NCBI GenBank assembly: GCA_028751095.1 | Contig: JAQZCZ010000011.1 | Location: 1 to 34,323, forward strand | From: Euryarchaeota archaeon Ods01 | GTDB lineage: Archaea; Halobacteriota; Halobacteria; Halobacteriales; Halorutilaceae | DNA: 34,323 bases | Direction of reading: 5' to 3' | Part shown: piece after piece, positions 1 through 7,063 of the stretch | How the letters are laid out: each line of letters starts with the position of its first letter | How positions within the stretch are numbered: the stretch's first letter is position 1 | Position numbers and translations under genes: made by a program | The notes under the pieces: model-generated | Told to the model about the DNA's origin: nothing | Seen by the model: the letters and a program-made list of their open reading frames with translations, nothing else | Databases searched by the model: none

Positions 1-41
1 TACAAAATACCAGAGGTGATGCTAACAAGGTGGAACGTGAC

Positions 42-65
42 GAATCCGGGCTGTGACCCGGATTC
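42..65. repeat. Perfect 9-bp inverted repeat (hairpin)
   Basis: GAATCCGGG, six spacer bases, then CCCGGATTC. The arms are perfectly complementary. It sits in the otherwise featureless 164 bases ahead of the first gene. It may be a terminator for a gene outside the window or a protein-binding site. Confidence 0.6.
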
Positions 66-164
66 AATAGCTTCGGTGTGCTGAAGAAGCGTATCTGTAT
101 CTTCCAGGTACGCGCTCTTGAAGCTTTCGAAGAGAGTTAGCAGTAGGAGCAGCGCCAGCTGAAT

Positions 165-638
165 ATGCAGACGAATGAACTATATGACAACAACAGAACA
201 CAAGAGATTGAGCAGACCCGTTCCAAGCGGGTGCGTCAGAGAAGCGACGAAGAGATTAGGTGGTGCGAGATGACTGCAAAGGAAGAGATTCCGGAACTCC
301 TTCGCAGGGAACCGGAGTCATGCACGCCCCGAGAGATCGCCGAGAAGTTGAGCTACAGCACCAACCATGTCCGGCGAGTCGCGAAGGAGTTACGTAGCAA
401 CGGGAAGATAGAGGGTCGCAAAAGCCGTGAAGGTGGTGCACCGATGGTAGTCATCAGAGGCAACATCGAGGTCATCACGGGGAACAGGGATCAGCTCATC
501 GAGCTGGTCAAGAAGTACTCGCCAAGTGACCTCTCCAAGGCGAAGGCGATGCCGACTGACGAACTGATCGAATTCGTTAGAGACGTAGTAGCTGACGGGG
601 TCGCTGGCGTCGTACGGACCTGGGAGTTCTGGAACTAA
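165..638 (+). CDS. Winged-helix DNA-binding protein of the integrated element
   Basis: A 157-residue protein. Residues about 38-90 look like a winged helix: a first helix (EEIPELLRREPES), then TPREIAEKLSYSTNHVRRVAKELRSNGKIEGRK, which reads as helix-turn-recognition helix-wing. The C-terminal third (about 105-150) is helical and acidic without a recognisable motif. The first ATG (165) has no obvious ribosome-binding site. A second in-frame ATG at 270 (residue 36) lies just before the winged helix and could be the true start. The first 35 residues are rich in Arg, Glu and Gln and look disordered. Three of the five GATC sites of the window are in this gene, which supports recent acquisition. A regulatory or replication role within the element is likely, but the target is unknown. 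Confidence 0.7.
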   Translation: MQTNELYDNNRTQEIEQTRSKRVRQRSDEEIRWCEMTAKEEIPELLRREPESCTPREIAEKLSYSTNHVRRVAKELRSNGKIEGRKSREGGAPMVVIRGNIEVITGNRDQLIELVKKYSPSDLSKAKAMPTDELIEFVRDVVADGVAGVVRTWEFWN

Positions 639-646
639 AGGGAGTT

Positions 647-1006
647 TTACTCCCACTCGGTGCTCCCGCACCGAGGACATTCTTCTCTTGCTACGGACAA
701 TAGGAGACCACAGACAGAGCACTCGTTAGTAGAGTCTTCATCTAGGTTGTACTTTTCCTCTGTCTCTCTGAGGATGTCTTCGGGGACAGAGAGATATTTG
801 TCTAGAGGGCTACTACACTCTGCATGGTGTACTAGCACGCCATCGTTTCGCTCAAGAGCATCCGCCAATCCCGGCTCTTCACCTCTAATATGCTCTATGA
901 GTGTGTGGGGAGCTTCACTCACCTCCAGCGTATTCCCTTCGTCAACACTAATCGTTTCCCCGCAGACACAACATTCGGGTTCGGGGAGTTGCTCTACTTC
1001 TTTCAT
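647..1006 (-). CDS. Zinc-ribbon hypothetical protein
   Basis: A 119-residue acidic protein with CxxC pairs at both ends. A CCVCG knuckle lies near residues 12-16, and CSVCG plus CPRCG close the C-terminus, which ends CGSTEWE. The N-terminal CVCG and a later HHAEC could bind one zinc, and the two C-terminal knuckles a second. No enzyme signature is visible. It converges with the winged-helix gene, eight bases separating the stop codons. Its frame has moderate codon quality and the cysteine spacing argues that it is real. The family is not recognised; a small nucleic-acid-binding or adaptor role is typical for such proteins, but this is inference. Confidence 0.65.
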   Translation of the reverse strand: MKEVEQLPEPECCVCGETISVDEGNTLEVSEAPHTLIEHIRGEEPGLADALERNDGVLVHHAECSSPLDKYLSVPEDILRETEEKYNLDEDSTNECSVCGLLLSVAREECPRCGSTEWE

Positions 1007-1073
1007 AGGTGTGTGCTAGACTGTCTCATGGCGTAATAATCCTTTGTCAGACTTCCGGCATGCGGTTCACGAT

Positions 1074-1694
1074 TCATAGCCCTTCTAGCATCTCCCCCTC
1101 AGCCTTGAGGACGCGCTGTAGCTCCTCCGAACTACCGCCACGGTCCGGATGCTTCTCCTTCTTCAACTGACGTGCCGCGCCCTTCACAACCGCCTCGGGA
1201 GCATCCTCTGCCACACTGAGGACCTCGTGGGGTTCGCGCGTCGGCTCGACCGCGATAGCGTCGACGTCCTCGTCACCGGGTGGTAGGCGCGCGGTGGCGA
1301 ACTCGGATTGCCCGGTCTTGACGGGTCGGTTGTCCATCTTCCTCTTCTCCCTGACGTACAGCCCGATGACACGGACGTTGTCGCGGAGTTTCGTGTATTG
1401 GTCGCAGGCGACGGGATACTGATTGCCATCCTTCGTCCAGCGGACTACGGCACCCGGGTCGTCGGGGTTGGCGTCGGCGTAGGGACGTCCATCCTTCTTC
1501 CTGTGTGGAGCTGCCGTCGAGAAACGCCAGTCGTCGACGTCGACGCGGCCCTCTAGCTCGGTCTCGATATCGTCGATGGACTGAGCCAGCGTTACTTCGA
1601 ACTTCCTAGTTCGCTCTCGTCGACGCGGGGGCGTTCGGTCGGCGAAGTCTACCCGGTCGATGGTTCCGGCGGTTCTGTCTCTTTCACTTGACAT
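1074..1694 (-). CDS. J-domain (DnaJ-like) protein, provirus type
   Basis: A 206-residue protein when started at the ATG at 1694. The open frame continues upstream to 1769, but that extension reads through tRNA-like sequence and translates as an artefact-like peptide, so I chose the internal ATG. The C-terminal 60 residues form a J-domain: helix II region (EAVVKGAARQLKKEK), the diagnostic HPDRGG loop, then a helix with ELQRVLKAEGEML. The N-terminal 140 residues are basic and unrecognised. J-domains bind Hsp70 (DnaK), which haloarchaea possess. Short J-domain proteins of this layout are found on haloarchaeal viruses and integrated elements, where they may recruit host chaperone for assembly or replication. 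Very near the integrase gene and transcribed in the same direction. Confidence 0.75.
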   Translation of the reverse strand: MSSERDRTAGTIDRVDFADRTPPRRRERTRKFEVTLAQSIDDIETELEGRVDVDDWRFSTAAPHRKKDGRPYADANPDDPGAVVRWTKDGNQYPVACDQYTKLRDNVRVIGLYVREKRKMDNRPVKTGQSEFATARLPPGDEDVDAIAVEPTREPHEVLSVAEDAPEAVVKGAARQLKKEKHPDRGGSSEELQRVLKAEGEMLEGL

Positions 1695-1708
1695 AGTTAC
1701 CTCCCAAG

Positions 1709-1806
1709 TACCGAGACGAGGAATCGAACCCCGCGACGCGTAGACGATGGAAAGGTGAATCCGGCCCATGGAGGCGGGTTTCGTACGCGTCCTGCCTTAG
1801 CTCGGC
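1709..1806 (-). other. tRNA-like sequence (degenerate tRNA or remnant)
   Basis: On the minus strand the 3' part is a canonical T-arm: stem CGGGG, loop TTCGATT, stem CCTCG, followed by TCTCGGT and a discriminator-like A. A matching 5' acceptor half, GCCGAG, occurs 98 bases upstream at 1801-1806. It is followed by TA and a hairpin AGGCAGG/CCCGCCT in the D-arm position (one mismatch). The middle does not fold into a standard seven-base anticodon loop: ATGGG/TCCAT can pair but encloses 13 bases. So this is not a functional tRNA by eye. It may be a decayed tRNA, an element-borne tRNA with an intron, or an old attachment site. Confidence 0.35.
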
Positions 1807-1832
1807 TTCGTGACACGGTGGTGTGGTTACGA

Positions 1833-2939
1833 TTACCCCATTTTTCCGAGAGCGTTCTGTCTATCCTCTACAGGAGTTTGATCATACTTCATGGTCGTAA
1901 CCTCGCTCTTATGCCGGAGCTGTGTCTGAGCCGCGGCTAAACCTTCCTCGCGAGTCATATACGTTCCTACACTATGCCTTATCGCATACCACGACGCCTG
2001 CCGGTTCTCAACAGGTATATCGGCTATATCGCAAAGACGGTGGAGAGTATACCGTAGAGAACTCGAGGCATATGAATTGTCTTCCCGTGTCAGCCAAATC
2101 TCGTCTCTGTTTCTGTATCGGTTGTACTGTTCGCGTTCGTTGAGCCATCGTCGAAGTATCTCCGCAGTTTTGTCTTGAAGGCTCACGCGCCAATGGTCGA
2201 AGCTCTTCGACGAGTCTTCCACCGGAATTCGGAGCAGGCTGTTGTCTACATCGACCCAAGAGGTAGTTGCGCGCGAGACCTCAACCGGACGTAGACCTGC
2301 GTCAAGGCTTGCCCAAACTAAGCTGGGTATTTTCCAGCTGTTAGCTCGATCCCAGTCTTTCGGCGTGACTTCGCTTTTCGGTTTCTCGAATCTTTGCGCG
2401 AGGTGTTCTTTCCAGCTATCCCGTTCATCTGGTGTCAGAGTACGGTATGTCGGAACACTACCGTATTCTAATGCGGCTTCGCGGAGCTTCGCGCGCTCTT
2501 CCTTGGTGAAGTAGTCGCGCGGGTTGTTACCGCTGGTGTTCGACGAGAACCGGATGTCAGGTTCCCATTCGTCTCCGTCGAGTTGGTGGTGACGCCATTT
2601 GTAGAGACGTTTGAGTGCCTTGAGACATTTTGATTTATGGCTGTCGGTGGTGTCGTCGTAGGCGAGTTCTTGAAGGTATTCGTCGGCGTCCTGGGTGGAT
2701 ACTTGAGTGGTGTATCCACGTTTGTTCCAGACCCAGCGGTAGAACTGGTCTATTCGGTAGGAGCCTGCGCGTATGGTGCCGTAGGCGTATCCTTCGGCGC
2801 GTTCTGGTTTTTTACCGACGTTTAGCAACCACGTCAGCATCTGTTTTCGGTGTGCGCGGTAGTCGACGAGCTGTCTTTCATTTAATCGGTTGCGCGCGGG
2901 TTTGGGGACCAGCCGGATGTCTTCTATTCCGCTGGTCAT
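1833..2939 (-). CDS. Tyrosine recombinase / phage-type integrase
   Basis: A 368-residue site-specific recombinase. The N-terminal half (about 30-130) is a SAM-like core-binding domain, containing RIDQFYRWVWNKRG and a helical KCLKALKRLYKWR segment. The catalytic half shows the tyrosine recombinase residues: Arg217 in GLRPVEV, probable Lys245 in SSKSF, Arg321 in YAIRHSVGT, His343 in LRHKS and nucleophile Tyr352 in KYDQTP. The usual His of the HxxR box is replaced by Tyr318, which is tolerated in several archaeal integrases. Length is normal for haloarchaeal integrases. It lies 142 bases from the 3' end of tRNA-Glu, consistent with integration there. Two GATC sites (1880 and 2348) fall inside the gene, unlike chromosomal genes in this window. 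Confidence 0.92.
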   Translation of the reverse strand: MTSGIEDIRLVPKPARNRLNERQLVDYRAHRKQMLTWLLNVGKKPERAEGYAYGTIRAGSYRIDQFYRWVWNKRGYTTQVSTQDADEYLQELAYDDTTDSHKSKCLKALKRLYKWRHHQLDGDEWEPDIRFSSNTSGNNPRDYFTKEERAKLREAALEYGSVPTYRTLTPDERDSWKEHLAQRFEKPKSEVTPKDWDRANSWKIPSLVWASLDAGLRPVEVSRATTSWVDVDNSLLRIPVEDSSKSFDHWRVSLQDKTAEILRRWLNEREQYNRYRNRDEIWLTREDNSYASSSLRYTLHRLCDIADIPVENRQASWYAIRHSVGTYMTREEGLAAAQTQLRHKSEVTTMKYDQTPVEDRQNALGKMG

Positions 2940-3025
2940 TTTCTGCCCTGAACCTGGTTTTCGGCTCCGGGGTTTTGCGGATGTCGGTGCTGTACTGCGA
3001 TTCGTGTTTCAACTAACTTCGATTG

Positions 3026-3057
3026 GCTAAGCATGGTTTTGTCTGTTTTTGCTTAGC
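3026..3057. repeat. 7-bp inverted repeat between integrase and tRNA-Glu
   Basis: GCTAAGC at 3026-3032 and GCTTAGC at 3051-3057 are perfectly complementary around an 18-base T-rich spacer. The pair sits between the integrase start and the tRNA target. It could be an integrase arm-binding site, the integrase promoter region, or a T-rich terminator hairpin for tRNA-Glu. Confidence 0.4.
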
Positions 3058-3081
3058 GGCTGGAAAATCGCAAGAGGAGGA

Positions 3082-3156
3082 TGCTCCGTCGGGGATTTGA
3101 ACCCCGGTCATCGGCTCGAAAGGCCGAAATGATTGGCCGGACTACACCAACGGAGC
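3082..3156 (-). tRNA. tRNA-Glu (anticodon UUC)
   Basis: A 75-base cloverleaf on the minus strand. Acceptor GCTCCGT pairs with ACGGAGC and the discriminator is A. The anticodon stem TCGGC/GCCGA encloses CTTTCGA, giving anticodon TTC. The T-arm is CGGGG, TTCAAAT, CCCCG. No CCA is encoded. A TATA-like element (CTTATTG on the minus strand) lies at 3186-3192, about 30 bases upstream of the 5' end. It is the likely attachment site of the neighbouring integrase element, whose DNA adjoins its 3' end. Confidence 0.95.
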
Positions 3157-3220
3157 GCCTGCAGTTGCAGAATGCAGGGACGGCGCAATAAGAGTTTCCT
3201 TTGCCCGCCGGTATCACAAG

Positions 3221-3227
3221 GTATAAC
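3221..3227 (+). promoter_or_regulatory. TATA-like box of the F420-NADP reductase gene
   Basis: GTATAAC lies about 28 bases before the ATG at 3252. With archaeal spacing, transcription would begin at or within a few bases of the start codon, so the mRNA is probably leaderless. This supports the 3252 start over the upstream in-frame codon at 3201. Confidence 0.5.
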
Positions 3228-3251
3228 GTACGGAGTCGCCTGCTTTCCCGT

Positions 3252-3887
3252 ATGAAGGTAGCAGTTCTCGGAGGCACGGGAGAATTCGGTGGAGGACTCG
3301 CGCTACGTCTCGCAGACGCGGGGCACGAAGTCGTGGTCGGAAGCAGGGACGAGGCGGACGCACGCGAAGTAGCCGACGAGTATGCAGACGATACCGGAGG
3401 CGACGTATCGGGCGCGACGAACAGTGGCGCGGTGGACGACGCCGATGTCGCCGTTCTCGCCGTGCCGCCCGAGTACGCCGCGGATACGGCGGATGACGCA
3501 CTCAGTGGCTTCGACGGTATCGCGGTTACTCCGGTTGTCGGTATGTCGCGCGAAGACGGCGACTTCGTCTACACGCCCCCCAAGGAAGGTAGTTACGCGG
3601 CACGGATTCGAGACTCGCTTGACGACGACGTACCTCTTGCGGGTGCTTTCCACAACCTCGCCGCCGGAAAGCTCGCCGCTACCCACGTCGATATAGACGG
3701 CGACGTAGCCGTCTTCGGAGACGACGAAGCGAAAGACACCGCCTCTGAACTCGTCGAAGACATAGGTACGCGCGCCCTTGATGTCGGCGGATTCGGAGTC
3801 GCGCCGCAGGTCGAGGCTCTAACGCCGCTCCTCATTAACGTCGGGACGAAGAACGGTATCAGGGATGCCGGCGCTAAGTTCGTGTAA
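3252..3887 (+). CDS. npdG: NADPH-dependent F420 reductase (F420H2:NADP oxidoreductase)
   Basis: A 211-residue enzyme that transfers hydride between coenzyme F420 and NADP+ in the cytoplasm. The N-terminus MKVAVLGGTGEFGGG is the Rossmann dinucleotide loop. SRDEADAREVA just after strand two is where Fno enzymes recognise the 2'-phosphate of NADP. Later segments AVLAVPPEYAADT and GAFHNLAAGKLA match the family's NADP/F420 cleft. The length equals the family norm. The upstream in-frame ATG at 3201 lies before the TATA-like box and is rejected. It is the first chromosomal gene past the tRNA and stands alone. F420 is used by haloarchaea, though partner F420 enzymes are not seen here. Confidence 0.88.
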   Translation: MKVAVLGGTGEFGGGLALRLADAGHEVVVGSRDEADAREVADEYADDTGGDVSGATNSGAVDDADVAVLAVPPEYAADTADDALSGFDGIAVTPVVGMSREDGDFVYTPPKEGSYAARIRDSLDDDVPLAGAFHNLAAGKLAATHVDIDGDVAVFGDDEAKDTASELVEDIGTRALDVGGFGVAPQVEALTPLLINVGTKNGIRDAGAKFV

Positions 3888-3935
3888 GTATAATACTGAC
3901 AACAGGCTTTTGGCGGCGGGGGCACATCTCAAGCT

Positions 3936-4829
3936 ATGTCCGAGTACAGCCTTGATAACTCCGCCAAGACGTACCGGTACTACAGAAACGCCGTAGAACG
4001 CCACTGGGACCCGCACGAAATAGAACTCGACGAAGACCGCGAGGCGCTCGCGGCGTTCGAGTTTGAGGACGGCGAGGAAGGCTTCGGCTACTTCCGGCAG
4101 ACCCTCGCGCTGTTCGGCGCGGGCGAGGAGGCGGTAACCGAGGACCTCGCGCCTCTCGCCGTCGCACTGGAGGGTATCGAGGACCAGATGTTCGTGACGA
4201 CCCAGATGTACGAGGAGGCGAAACACGCCGACTTCTTCGACCGTTACTGGCGTGAGGTCGTGAATCCGGTCGAGGAGACGAAAGGATACGAGGTCACGTC
4301 GCCCACCGACGACCGTTTCTTCCCCGAGAACTACGACAGCCTCTTCGAGAGCAACGAGCGCGCGATGCGCCGCCTTCTCGACGACGACACCCCCGAAAAC
4401 CGCGTTAAGGCGCACGCCAACTACCATCTCGTTATCGAAGGTATACTCGCGCAGACGGCGTACTACGCTATACACAAGAACTTCAGCGAGGAGATAGACG
4501 ACTACCCGCATCTCCCCGGACTCGTCGAAGGATTCTCGAACATCAGGAGCGACGAGGGTAGGCACGTCGGATTCGGCATGCACAAGATTAAGCAACATAT
4601 CACCGAGGACGGTGTCGGCATCTCGGTTCTGAACGACACCGTGAACGACCTGATGGTATACACGAACGGTATACTCGTCGATACGACGGAGGGGGACGCG
4701 CCGGGTGTCGGACGTGACCGCCTCATGGAGTTCGCGTCGGAGAAACACCGCGAACGGTTGGAACAGATAACGAACGCCGACGCGGATATCCCTGACGTGG
4801 ACGAACTGGTGCGTCTCTCAGGAGACTGA
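3936..4829 (+). CDS. R2-like ligand-binding oxidase (R2lox-type ferritin-fold protein)
   Basis: A 297-residue ferritin-like di-metal protein. Metal ligands fit the ribonucleotide reductase R2 pattern: Glu64, Glu94 and His97 (EAKH), Glu168 (VIEG), Glu207 and His210 (DEGRH). Two further residues point to the R2lox subgroup rather than a true R2: Val67 lies three after the first ligand and Tyr163 lies five before Glu168. These are the positions that form the Val-Tyr ether cross-link beside a Mn/Fe centre in characterised R2lox proteins. No RNR large subunit is nearby, which also argues against a ribonucleotide reductase role. R2lox binds a long-chain fatty-acid-like ligand, and the genes that follow act on acyl-CoAs. 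The physiological substrate is not known for the family. Confidence 0.85.
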   Translation: MSEYSLDNSAKTYRYYRNAVERHWDPHEIELDEDREALAAFEFEDGEEGFGYFRQTLALFGAGEEAVTEDLAPLAVALEGIEDQMFVTTQMYEEAKHADFFDRYWREVVNPVEETKGYEVTSPTDDRFFPENYDSLFESNERAMRRLLDDDTPENRVKAHANYHLVIEGILAQTAYYAIHKNFSEEIDDYPHLPGLVEGFSNIRSDEGRHVGFGMHKIKQHITEDGVGISVLNDTVNDLMVYTNGILVDTTEGDAPGVGRDRLMEFASEKHRERLEQITNADADIPDVDELVRLSGD

Positions 4830-4878
4830 GGAAGGGGTTCGCGGCGTCTCGGTCCGTCGTTCGTCGAACATAGAACGT

Positions 4879-4886
4879 TTTATACA
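4879..4886 (+). promoter_or_regulatory. TATA-like box before the crotonase gene
   Basis: TTTTATAC lies about 30-37 bases upstream of the ATG at 4916. This suggests that the crotonase and the genes after it start a new transcript rather than continuing from the oxidase gene. Confidence 0.5.
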
Positions 4887-4915
4887 CGGCTTTCATCCAA
4901 TATGGAACGATAGTC

Positions 4916-5767
4916 ATGTCTGAGGAGGAAGAGCAAGAGAACGACACGGTAGAGCCGGACGTGGACGGCGACGAGCTATCGAACGAGGACTTCGACGCGA
5001 CCGTGAGCGACGACGGCGCGGTCATACGTGCGACGCTCGACAGACCCGATAAGGGCAACTCGATAAACCAGAACATTCTGGAAGGGCTGAACGCGACGCT
5101 CGACGCCGCCGACGAGAGCGAACTCGTCCGTCTCGTCGTGGTCCGTGGCGCTGACGGCAAGTTCTGCTCGGGCGGCGACCTGAGCGAGATGTCGCGTCTC
5201 ATCAACGCCTCGACGCAGGAGTACCGCGACTACCTGTCGGGCATCTCGGACGTGATGGGTAAGATGCGTAAGACAGACGCCCTGACCCTCGCCGCGGTCG
5301 AGGGCTACTGTCTCGCGGGCGGAATGGGTATAGCGACCGCATCCGACTTCATCGTCTCGGCGGACGACGCGACGTTTGGCACGCCCGAGAAGGAGAGCGG
5401 TCTGTTCCCGATGCAGGTCATGGCACCTATCATGCGGACCGTCAACGAAAAGAAGGGTATGTGGATGCTGTTCACGGGCGAGAAGATAGACGCCGAGGAA
5501 GCCGAGGATATCGGACTCCTCTCGCAGACGTTCGACGCCGACAGCTTCGACGAGGAACTCAACGACGCCGTCGATAAGCTCGTCAACTCCAGCCCGACGA
5601 TGATTTCGATGGGTAAGGAGGCGTACTACAGCCATCTCGACATGGAGTTCGACGACCAGCTCGACTACCTCAAGGAGATGTTCTCGCTCCTCGCCATGAG
5701 CGACGACACGCGCGACGGTATGGAGGCGAGGATGATGCAGCAGGACCCCGACTGGAAGATTCGTTAG
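4916..5767 (+). CDS. Enoyl-CoA hydratase/isomerase (crotonase) family protein
   Basis: A 283-residue crotonase with an extra acidic N-terminal tail (about 25 residues). The oxyanion-hole segments are clear: FCSGGDLSEM near residues 83-92 and CLAGGMGIA near 132-140. Of the two catalytic glutamates of enoyl-CoA hydratase, the one in FGTPE (Glu158) is present. The position of the other is Gly138. With only one glutamate, the enzyme may be an isomerase, thioesterase or another crotonase chemistry rather than a standard hydratase. It lies between the R2lox gene and the beta-keto acid cleavage enzyme, 50 bases before the latter, suggesting a shared acyl-CoA pathway. The exact substrate cannot be inferred. 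Confidence 0.85.
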   Translation: MSEEEEQENDTVEPDVDGDELSNEDFDATVSDDGAVIRATLDRPDKGNSINQNILEGLNATLDAADESELVRLVVVRGADGKFCSGGDLSEMSRLINASTQEYRDYLSGISDVMGKMRKTDALTLAAVEGYCLAGGMGIATASDFIVSADDATFGTPEKESGLFPMQVMAPIMRTVNEKKGMWMLFTGEKIDAEEAEDIGLLSQTFDADSFDEELNDAVDKLVNSSPTMISMGKEAYYSHLDMEFDDQLDYLKEMFSLLAMSDDTRDGMEARMMQQDPDWKIR

Positions 5768-5817
5768 AAACGGACAGAAAGAAGAAAGACCGATACAAAG
5801 AACGAAGGTGAGACAGA

Positions 5818-6744
5818 ATGGGAGATGACTCTGACATAGGCACCCATATGGGTGTTAAGACACAGCGTACAGTACGAGGAAACGACCCTGACAAAGCCGT
5901 CATCTCGGTAGCGATGACGGGCGCGATGACACTCAAGAGCCGGTGTCCGTCCGTCCCGTACACGCCGCAGGAGATAGCCGAGCAGGCGCAGGAGGCGCGT
6001 GAGGCAGGCGCTTCGGTTGCGCATATACACGCGCGCACCGAGAACGGTAGCCCGACGTTCGACACACAGACGTACCAGGAGATATACGACGAGGTACGTG
6101 ACCATACCGACATACTCATCAACTTCTCGACGGGCGCGCTCCACGAACCGCTTGAGTCGCGTATCGACTACATACAGGAGGTACAGCCCGATATAGGCGC
6201 GCTCAACATGGGTTCGATGAACTACGCCAAATGGTCCGACAATCAGGAGGACTATGCCTTCAACATGCTGTTCGAGAACCCGTTCGACGAAATCGAGGAG
6301 ATGGTTGAGGCGATGAACGAGGCGGGTGTCAAGCCCGAACTCGAATGTTTCGACACCGGACATATCGGTAGCATCCGTCCCCTCCTCAAGCAGGGAATAC
6401 TCGAACATCCGATACATTTCTCGATTATCATGGGTATTGTTGGAGGTATCCCTCCAACAGTCAACAACCTGATGAACCAGGTCCGCCAGCTACCCGACGA
6501 CGCCAACTGGCAGCTAATCGGAATCGGATACCCGACACAGTGGCCCCTTGTGAGCGCGGCGCTTTCGATGGGCGGAAACGTCCGTGTCGGCGTCGAGGAC
6601 AACTACTACATCAACCAAGACCGCGACAAGGCGACCAACGCCGAACTCGTCGAGAAGGCGGCGCGGATGGCGCGCGACGTCTGCCGCGAACCCGCGACGC
6701 CTGACGAGGCGGCGGATATAATGGGATTCGAGCCTAACAGGTAA
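5818..6744 (+). CDS. Beta-keto acid cleavage enzyme (BKACE, DUF849 family)
   Basis: A 308-residue TIM-barrel Zn enzyme of the family that includes 3-keto-5-aminohexanoate cleavage enzyme. These condense a beta-keto acid with acetyl-CoA and split it into acetoacetate and a new CoA ester. Zinc ligands His69 and His71 (HIHAR) and Glu260 (GVEDN) are present, as are AMTGAMT near the N-terminus and the GGIPPT loop. A ribosome-binding-like GGTGAG lies seven bases before the ATG at 5818. The gene follows the crotonase and precedes a small winged-helix protein by four bases, so it is probably in an operon. Substrate preference depends on side-chain-pocket residues that I cannot assign. Lysine-fermentation partners are absent, so the original kce function is unlikely. 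Confidence 0.88.
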   Translation: MGDDSDIGTHMGVKTQRTVRGNDPDKAVISVAMTGAMTLKSRCPSVPYTPQEIAEQAQEAREAGASVAHIHARTENGSPTFDTQTYQEIYDEVRDHTDILINFSTGALHEPLESRIDYIQEVQPDIGALNMGSMNYAKWSDNQEDYAFNMLFENPFDEIEEMVEAMNEAGVKPELECFDTGHIGSIRPLLKQGILEHPIHFSIIMGIVGGIPPTVNNLMNQVRQLPDDANWQLIGIGYPTQWPLVSAALSMGGNVRVGVEDNYYINQDRDKATNAELVEKAARMARDVCREPATPDEAADIMGFEPNR

Positions 6745-6748
6745 CCGA

Positions 6749-7015
6749 ATGACGGAAGAAGGAGTAGGCGGCGAGGAGTACTCAGACATTCTTGACGCCG
6801 AGATGGATATACGCGACGTGGTCGACGCCATCTGCGAAGAACGTGAGGACTCGAAGGTACGCCGCGAGGTAGCGATAGACGCGGCGGAAGCCGCCGGAAT
6901 CGACCGTGACGAGGCTTCGCGGTTCATGAACGAGTTCATCAGCACCACCGAAATCGTCGAACTTGACGACGGATACGTTCAGACGCGCCGGCACTTCGAC
7001 GAGAAGTTCGAGTAG
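6749..7015 (+). CDS. Small winged-helix protein (MCM C-terminal-like fold)
   Basis: An 88-residue acidic protein starting four bases after the BKACE stop codon. AGGT lies just before the ATG. The pattern is helix (DIRDVVDAICEERED), helix (RREVAIDAAEAAGI), recognition helix (DRDEASRFMNEFISTTEIV) and wing (ELDDGYVQTRR). It resembles the C-terminal winged helix of archaeal MCM, in which a short helix-turn-helix is followed by a paired strand wing. I cannot name a family. Position in the operon suggests a local regulator or an accessory of the surrounding acyl-CoA genes, but DNA binding is not certain for such acidic winged helices, which may also bind protein. Confidence 0.7.
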   Translation: MTEEGVGGEEYSDILDAEMDIRDVVDAICEEREDSKVRREVAIDAAEAAGIDRDEASRFMNEFISTTEIVELDDGYVQTRRHFDEKFE

Positions 7016-7063
7016 CCGGATTACAGGCGACAGCTATTTGTCGCGGTCCGACAACCTCGGAAT

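Larger units (their letters stand above)
1..3081. mobile_element. Integrated element (provirus-like) abutting tRNA-Glu
   Basis: Four accessory genes lie here: a winged-helix protein, a zinc-ribbon protein, a J-domain protein and a tyrosine recombinase. The recombinase ends of the element face the 3' end of a tRNA-Glu gene at 3082, the usual arrangement after site-specific integration into a tRNA. Base use differs from the rest of the window: five GATC tetranucleotides occur here (starting at 335, 489, 566, 1880 and 2348) and none were found to the right. I found no second copy of the tRNA 3' end inside the window, so the left boundary is presumably outside it. J-domain proteins of this sort occur in haloarchaeal proviruses, but no capsid, terminase or replication gene is visible, so plasmid-like or decayed elements remain possible. 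Confidence 0.6.

Noticed and set aside
42-65. tRNA T-arm remnant at the left edge
   Set aside because: The hairpin loop lacks the TTCRA pattern and no acceptor stem pairs around it, so it is only listed as an inverted repeat.
3819-4748. 309-residue minus-strand open frame over the R2lox gene
   Set aside because: The plus-strand gene has all metal ligands. The antisense product is compositionally non-acidic and lacks motifs.
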